The notes under the pieces are model-generated. The model had not been told where the DNA came from. It saw nothing but the letters and a program-made list of their open reading frames with translations, and ran no database searches. DNA of 64,000 bases, taken from assembly GCA_014843695.1 (NCBI GenBank), contig CM026404.1, positions 54,639,321 to 54,703,320 of the forward strand, written 5' to 3'. Made by a program: the position numbers and the translations under genes. Origin of the DNA: Archivesica marissinica. Its lineage: Eukaryota; Mollusca; Bivalvia; Venerida; Vesicomyidae. This document shows, piece by piece, positions 57,287 through 64,000 of the stretch (its first letter is position 1; every line of letters starts with the position of its first letter).

Positions 57287-57439
57287 GCAATTCAAGTTTG
57301 TCCATGTGAGGTTGAATGTCCATGTAAAACTGGATGTCTGTGTTGCGGCTCTGGTAGGCAAACAAAGCAATTCAAGTGTGTCCATGTAAAGCTGAATGTA
57401 TGTGTTGCGGCTATGATACACACACAAAGCAATTCAAGT
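54585..57439. repeat. 62-bp tandem array with higher-order blocks
   Basis: Unit contains GTGTCCATGTAACGTTGACT and GTCTGTGTTGCGGCTCTTGT. A composite block with a CA run and AATCTGACTGTCTATGTTGC recurs at offsets of 1009 and 502 bp (starting about 54962, 55971 and 56473), showing higher-order duplication. A (CA)n run of about 29 bp lies at 57256-57284. Confidence 0.95.
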
Positions 57440-57480
57440 GAGGTTTTGTAAAATCACTAAATGTATTATACAGTAATGTG

Positions 57481-59678
57481 CCTGCTATCATGAACATTAA
57501 CAATTGCATGATGAATCCACCTGTACATGCTACATTATCCCGTACTGTGATGGAAATTAACAATGGCATGATGAATCCACTTGTACATGCTACATTATCC
57601 CGTACTGTGATGGAAATTAACAATGGCATGATGAATCCACCTGTACATGCTACATTATCCCGTACTGTGATGGAAATTAACAATGGCATGATGAATCCAC
57701 CTGTACATGCTACATTATCTCGTAATGTGATGGAAATTAACACTGGCATGATGAATCCACCTGTACATGCTACATTATCCCGTACTGTGATGGAAATTAA
57801 CAATTGCATGATGAATCCACCTGTACATGCTACATTATCCCGTACTGTGATGGAAATTAACAATGGCATGATGAATCCACCTGTACATGCTACATTATCC
57901 CGTACTGTGATGGAAATTAACAATGGCATGATGAATCCACCTGTACATGCTACATTATCCCGTACTGTGATGGAAATTAACACTGGCATGATGAATCCAC
58001 CTGTACATGCTACATTATCCCGTACAATGATGGAAATTAACACTGGCATGATGAATCCACCTGTACATGCTACATTATCCCGTACTGTGATGGAAATTAA
58101 CAATGGCATGATGAATCCACCTGTACATGCTACATTATCCCGTACTGTGATGGAAATTAACAATGGCATGATGAATCCACCTGTACATGCTACATTATCT
58201 CGTAATGTGATGGAAATTAACAATGACATGATGAATCCACCTGTATATGCTACATTATCCCGTACTGTGATGGAAATTAACAATGGCATGATGAATCTAC
58301 CTGTATATGCTACATTATCCGATACTGTGATGGAAATTAACAATGACATGATGAATCCACCTGTACATGCTATATTATCCCGTACTGTGATGGAAATTAA
58401 CAATTGCATGATGAATCCACCTGTACATGCTACATTATCCCGTACTGTGATGGAAATTAACAATGGCATGATGAATCTACCTATACATGCTACATTATCC
58501 CGTACTGTGATGGAAATTAACAATGGCATGATGAATCCACCTGTAAATGCTACATTATCCCGTACTTGGATGGAAATTAACAATGGCATGATGAATCCAC
58601 CTGTACATGCTACATTATCCCGTACTGTGATGGAAATTAACAATGGCATGATGAATCCACCTGTACATGCTACATTATCTCGTAATGTGATGGAAATTAA
58701 CACTGGCATGATGAATCCACCTGTACATGCTACATTATCCCGTACTGTGATGGAAATTAACAATTGCATGATGAATCCACCTGTACATGCTACATTATCC
58801 CGTACTGTAATGGAAATTAACAATTGCATGATGAATCCACCTGTACATGCTACATTATCCCGTACTGTGATGGAAATTAACAAGTGCATGATGAATCCAC
58901 CTGTACATGCTACATTATCCCGTACTGTGATGGAAATTAACAATTGCATGATGAATCCACCTGTACATGCTACATTATCCCGTACTGTGATGGAAATTAA
59001 CAATGGCATGATGAATCCACCTGTACATGCTACATTATCCCGTACTGTGATGGAAATTAACAATGGCATGATGAATCCACCTGTACATGCTACATTATCC
59101 CGTACTGTGATGGAAATTAACAATTGCATGATGAATCCACCTGTACATGCTACATTATCCCGTACTGTGATGGAAATTAACAATGGCATGATGAATCCAC
59201 CTGTACATGCTACATTATCCCGTACAATGATGGAAATTAACACTGGCATGATGAATCCACCTGTACATGCTACATTATCCCGTACTGTGATGGAAATTAA
59301 CAATGGCATGATGAATCCACCTGTACATGCTACATTATCCCGTACTGTGATGGATATTAACAATTGCATGATGAATCCACCTGTACATGCTACATTATCC
59401 CGTACTGTGATGGAAATTAACAATGGCATGATGAATCCACCTGTACATGCTACATTATCCCGTACTGTGATGGAACTTAACAATGGCATGATGAATCCAC
59501 CTGTACATGCTACATTTTCCCGTACTGTGATGGAAATTAACACTGGCATGATGAATCCACCTGTACATACTACATTATCCCGTACAATGATGGAAATTAA
59601 CACTGGCATGATGAATCCACCTGTACATGCTACATTATCCCGTACTGTGATGGAAATTAACAATGGCATGATGAATCC
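57481..59678. repeat. 60-bp array, same family as 17668-21359, inverted
   Basis: About 36.5 units, the reverse complement of the earlier array and with the same rare variants in the same higher-order order. The CCGATACTG unit (58321) precedes the GGAACTTAAC unit (59461) by 19 units, and in the other array the remaining 7 of 26 separate the same markers. It ends at the second N gap. Confidence 0.97.
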
Positions 59679-60678
59679 NNNNNNNNNNNNNNNNNNNNNN
59701 NNNNNNNNNNNNNNNNNNNNNNNNNNNNNNNNNNNNNNNNNNNNNNNNNNNNNNNNNNNNNNNNNNNNNNNNNNNNNNNNNNNNNNNNNNNNNNNNNNNN
59801 NNNNNNNNNNNNNNNNNNNNNNNNNNNNNNNNNNNNNNNNNNNNNNNNNNNNNNNNNNNNNNNNNNNNNNNNNNNNNNNNNNNNNNNNNNNNNNNNNNNN
59901 NNNNNNNNNNNNNNNNNNNNNNNNNNNNNNNNNNNNNNNNNNNNNNNNNNNNNNNNNNNNNNNNNNNNNNNNNNNNNNNNNNNNNNNNNNNNNNNNNNNN
60001 NNNNNNNNNNNNNNNNNNNNNNNNNNNNNNNNNNNNNNNNNNNNNNNNNNNNNNNNNNNNNNNNNNNNNNNNNNNNNNNNNNNNNNNNNNNNNNNNNNNN
60101 NNNNNNNNNNNNNNNNNNNNNNNNNNNNNNNNNNNNNNNNNNNNNNNNNNNNNNNNNNNNNNNNNNNNNNNNNNNNNNNNNNNNNNNNNNNNNNNNNNNN
60201 NNNNNNNNNNNNNNNNNNNNNNNNNNNNNNNNNNNNNNNNNNNNNNNNNNNNNNNNNNNNNNNNNNNNNNNNNNNNNNNNNNNNNNNNNNNNNNNNNNNN
60301 NNNNNNNNNNNNNNNNNNNNNNNNNNNNNNNNNNNNNNNNNNNNNNNNNNNNNNNNNNNNNNNNNNNNNNNNNNNNNNNNNNNNNNNNNNNNNNNNNNNN
60401 NNNNNNNNNNNNNNNNNNNNNNNNNNNNNNNNNNNNNNNNNNNNNNNNNNNNNNNNNNNNNNNNNNNNNNNNNNNNNNNNNNNNNNNNNNNNNNNNNNNN
60501 NNNNNNNNNNNNNNNNNNNNNNNNNNNNNNNNNNNNNNNNNNNNNNNNNNNNNNNNNNNNNNNNNNNNNNNNNNNNNNNNNNNNNNNNNNNNNNNNNNNN
60601 NNNNNNNNNNNNNNNNNNNNNNNNNNNNNNNNNNNNNNNNNNNNNNNNNNNNNNNNNNNNNNNNNNNNNNNNNNNNNN
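59679..60678. other. 1000-N assembly gap
   Basis: Exactly 1000 unknown bases. The 60-bp array is on its left and an unrelated 22-bp array on its right. Confidence 0.99.
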
Positions 60679-63600
60679 TACCTTAGCCATTTATCTCCAA
60701 TACCTTAGCCTTTTATCTCCAATACCTTAGCCATTTATTTCCAATACCTTAGCCATTTATCTCCAATACCTTAGCCTTTTATCTCCAATACCGTAGCCAT
60801 TTATTTCCAATACCGTAGCCATTTATCTCCAATACCTTAGCCTTTTATCTCCAATACCTTAGCCTTTTATCTCCAATACCTTAGCCTTTTATCTCCAATA
60901 CCTTAGCCATTTATCTCCAATACCTTAGCCTTTTATCTCCAATACCTTAGCCATTTATCTCCAATACCGTAGCCACTTATCTCCAATACCGTAGCCTTTT
61001 ATCTACACTACCGTAGCCTTTTATCTCCAATACCTTAGCCTTTTATCTCCAATACCGTAGCCTTTTATCTCCAATACCTTAGCCTTTTATCTTCAATACC
61101 GTAGCCATTTATCTCCAATACCTTAGCCATTTATCTACAATACCGTAGCCACTTATCTCCAATACCGTAGCCATTTATCTCCAATACCTTAGCCTTTTAT
61201 CTCCAATACCGTAGCCTTTTATCTCCAATACCTTAGCCATTTATCTCCAATACCTTAGCCTTTTATCTCCAATACCTTAGCCTTTTATCTCCAATACCGT
61301 AGCCTTTTATCTCCAATACCTTAGCCTTTTATCTCCAATACCGTAGCCTTTTATCTCCAATACCTTAGCCTTTTATCTCCAATACCTTAGCCATTTATCT
61401 CCAATACCGTAGCCTTTTATCTCCAATACTTAGCCATTTATCTCCAATACCTTAGCCATTTATCTCCAATACCGTAGCCATTTATCTCCAATACCTTAGC
61501 CATTTATCTCCAATACCTAGCCTTTATCTCCAATACCTTAGCCACTTATCTCCAATACCTTAGCCTTTTATCTCCAATACCTTAGCCTTTTATCTCCAAT
61601 ACCTTAGCCATTTATCTCCAATACCTTAGCCTTTATCTCCAATACCGTAGCCTTTTATCTCCAATACCTTAGCCTTTTATCTCCAATACCTTAGCCTTTT
61701 ATCTCCAATACCTTAGCCTTTTATCTCCAATACCTTAGCCATTTATCTCCAATACCTTAGCCATTTATCTACAATACCGTAGCCACTTATCTCCAATACC
61801 GTAGCCATTTATCTCCAATACCGTAGCCTTTTATCTCCAATACCGTAGCCTTTTATCTCCAATACCTTAGCCATTTATCTCCAATACCTTAGCCTTTAAC
61901 TCCAATACCTTAGCCTTTTATCTCCAATACCGTAGCCTTTTATCTCCAATACTGTAGCCTTTTATCTCCAATACCGTAGCCTTTTATCTCCAATACCTTA
62001 GCCTTTTATCTCCAATACCGTAGCCTTTTATCTCCAATACCGTAGCCTTTTATCTTCAATACCTTAGCCATTTATCTCCAATACCTTAGCCATTTATCTA
62101 CAATACCGTAGCCACTTATCTCCAGTACCATAGCCATTTATCTCCAATACCTTAGCCTTTTATCTCCAATACCGTAGCCTTTTATCTCCAATACCTTAGC
62201 CATTTATCTCCAACACCTTAGCCTTTTATCTCCAATACCTTAGCCTTTTATCTCCAATACCGTAGCCTTTTATCTCCAATACCTTAGCCTTTTATCTCCA
62301 ATACCGTAGCCTTTTATCTCCAATACCTTAGCCTTTTATCTCCAATACCGTAGCCTTTTATCTCCAATACCTTAGCCTTTTATCTCCAATACCGTAGCTT
62401 TTATCTCCAATACCTTAGCCTTTTATCTTCATACCTTAGCCATTTATCTCCAATACCTTAGCCATTTATCTCCAATACCGTAGCCACTTATCTCCAATAC
62501 CGAGCCATTATCTCCAATCCTTAGCCTTTATCTCCAATACCGTAGCCATTTATCTCCAATACCTTAGCCTTTTATCTCCAATACCGTAGCCTTTTATCTC
62601 CAATACCTTAGCCATTTATCTCCAATACCGTAGCCACTTATCTCCAATACCTTAGCCTTTTATCTCCAATACCTTAGCCTTTTATCTTCAATACCTTAGC
62701 CATTTATCTCCAATACCTTAGCCTTTTATCTCCAATACCGTAGCCTTTTATCTCCAATACCTTAGCCTTTTATCTCCAATACCGTAGCCTTTTATCTCCA
62801 ATACCTTAGCCTTTTATCTTCAATACCTTAGCCATTTATCTCCAATACCGTAGCCATTTATCTACAATACCGTAGCCACTTATCTCCAATACCGTAGCCA
62901 TTTATCTCCAATACCTTAGCCTTTTATCTCCAATACCGTAGCCTTTTATCTCCAATACCTTAGCCATTTATCTCCAATACCTTAGCCTTTTATCTCCAAT
63001 ACCTTAGCCGTTTATCTCCAATACCGTAGCCTTTTATCTCCAATACCTTAGCCTTTTATCTCTAATACCGTAGCCTTTTATCTCCAATACCTTAGCCTTT
63101 TATCTCCAATACCGTAGCCTTTTATCTCCAATACCTTAGCCACTTATCTCCAATACTGTAGCCACTTAACTCCAATACCTTAGCCATTTATCTCCAATAC
63201 CTTAGCCACTTACCTCCAATACCGTAGCCACTTATCTCCAATACCTTAGCCATTTATTTCCAATACCTTAGCCATTTATCTCCAATACCTTAGCCACTTA
63301 TCTCCAATACCTTAGCCTTTTATCTCCAATACCTTAGCCTTTTATCTTCAATACCTTAGCCATTTATCTCCAATACCTTAGCCTTTTATCTCCAATACCG
63401 TAGCCTTTTATCTCCAATACCGTAGCCTTTTATCTCCAATACCGTAGCCTTTTATCTCCAATACCTTAGCCTTTTATCTTCAATACCTTAGCCATTTATC
63501 TCCAATACCTTAGCCATTTATCTACAATACCGTAGCCACTTATCTCCAATACCATAGCCATTTATCTCCAATACCTTAGCCTTTTATCTCCAATACCGTA

Positions 63601-64000
63601 GCCTTTTATCTCCAATACCTTAGCCATTTATCTCCAACACCTTAGCCTTTTATCTCCAATACCTTAGCATTTTATCTCCAATACCGTAGCCTTTTATCTC
63701 CAATACCTTAGCCTTTTATCTCCAATACCGTAGCCTTTTATCTCCAATACCTTAGCCTTTTATCTCCAATACCTTAGCCTTTTATCTCCAATACCGTAGC
63801 CTTTTATCTCCAATACCTTAGCCTTTTATCTCCAATACCGTAGCCTTTTATCTCCAATACCTTAGCCTTTTATCTTCAATACCTTAGCCATTTATCTCCA
63901 ATACCTTAGCCATTTATCTACAATACCGTAGTCACTTATCTCCAATACCGTAGCCATTTATCTCCAATACCTTAGCCTTTTATCTCCAATACCGTAGCCA
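60679..64000. repeat. 22-bp tandem array
   Basis: About 150 units of TACCTTAGCCATTTATCTCC plus AA, running off the window. Two binary sites vary (CTTAGCC/CGTAGCC; CCATTTATC/CCTTTTATC/CCACTTATC). Multi-unit blocks are duplicated, for example 62670-62880 and 63325-63545. Rare one-base indels (such as 61428, 61515 and 62500-62530) shift the phase. Confidence 0.97.

Overview
The window is AT-rich eukaryotic DNA from an animal, most likely a marine lophotrochozoan, and a bivalve mollusc is my best guess. The clues are several families of tRNA-headed SINEs with a conserved central domain, I/Nimb-like and other non-LTR retrotransposon fragments, a MULE transposase, splice-type signals, a GT61 glycosyltransferase, and very heavy minisatellite content. 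Nothing is prokaryotic: there are no operons, rRNA genes or CRISPR arrays. The species cannot be read from the sequence.

By my tally about half of the sequenced bases are tandem arrays of at least 15 unrelated units (14 to 69 bp). In order: 63/57/53-bp (1-4388), 54-bp (4650-7540), 30/27-bp (8555-11590), 69-bp (15949-16200), 60-bp (17668-21359), a 1000-N gap (21360-22359), 45-bp (22360-24472), 32-bp (24545-24833), 33/37-bp (28110-28940), 30-bp (30718-30898), 22/32-bp (32337-33233), 14-bp (33234-35433), 28-bp (35612-37441, interrupted by a retroelement), 33-bp (52757-54573), 62-bp (54585-57439), the 60-bp family again in the opposite orientation (57481-59678), a second 1000-N gap (59679-60678), and 22-bp (60679-64000). 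Most long open frames in the window are by-products of array periods divisible by three.

Gene-like content lies between the arrays. There is a single-exon GT61 glycosyltransferase (38363-39751, minus), which is the best ordinary host gene. There is a 164-aa Cys-rich protein of unnamed family (25072-25566, minus), a 5'-incomplete MULE transposase (26445-27453, plus), and a decayed protein-kinase pseudogene (about 16620-17640, minus). The pseudogene is split by a SINE and its upstream side runs in frame into the 60-bp array. Retroelement remnants include a broken LINE ORF1 (43145-44103) and two RT C-terminal fragments (about 32057 and 40142).

The most interesting object is a 6.76-kb element at 45034-51791. 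It has perfect 6-bp target duplications, ends beginning AGT, and very long inverted arms. It carries an intact NADAR-family (YbiA-like) gene in the right arm and an N-terminally deleted copy in the left arm. This architecture resembles a non-autonomous Maverick/Polinton-type element with NADAR cargo. It lies inside a larger interval (42030-52375) bounded by hAT-like ends with a near-perfect 8-bp duplication. Other mobile units are a TA-flanked element whose internal minisatellite grew out of its own inverted repeat (28051-29040), two TTAA-flanked MITEs (13947-14476 and 40981-41474), a retroelement inserted in the 28-bp array with a 13-bp duplication, and at least nine SINE copies or fragments.

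The 60-bp array abuts each N gap, in opposite orientations, and shares one 26-unit higher-order pattern. The middle contig (22360-59678) may therefore be scaffolded in the wrong orientation.
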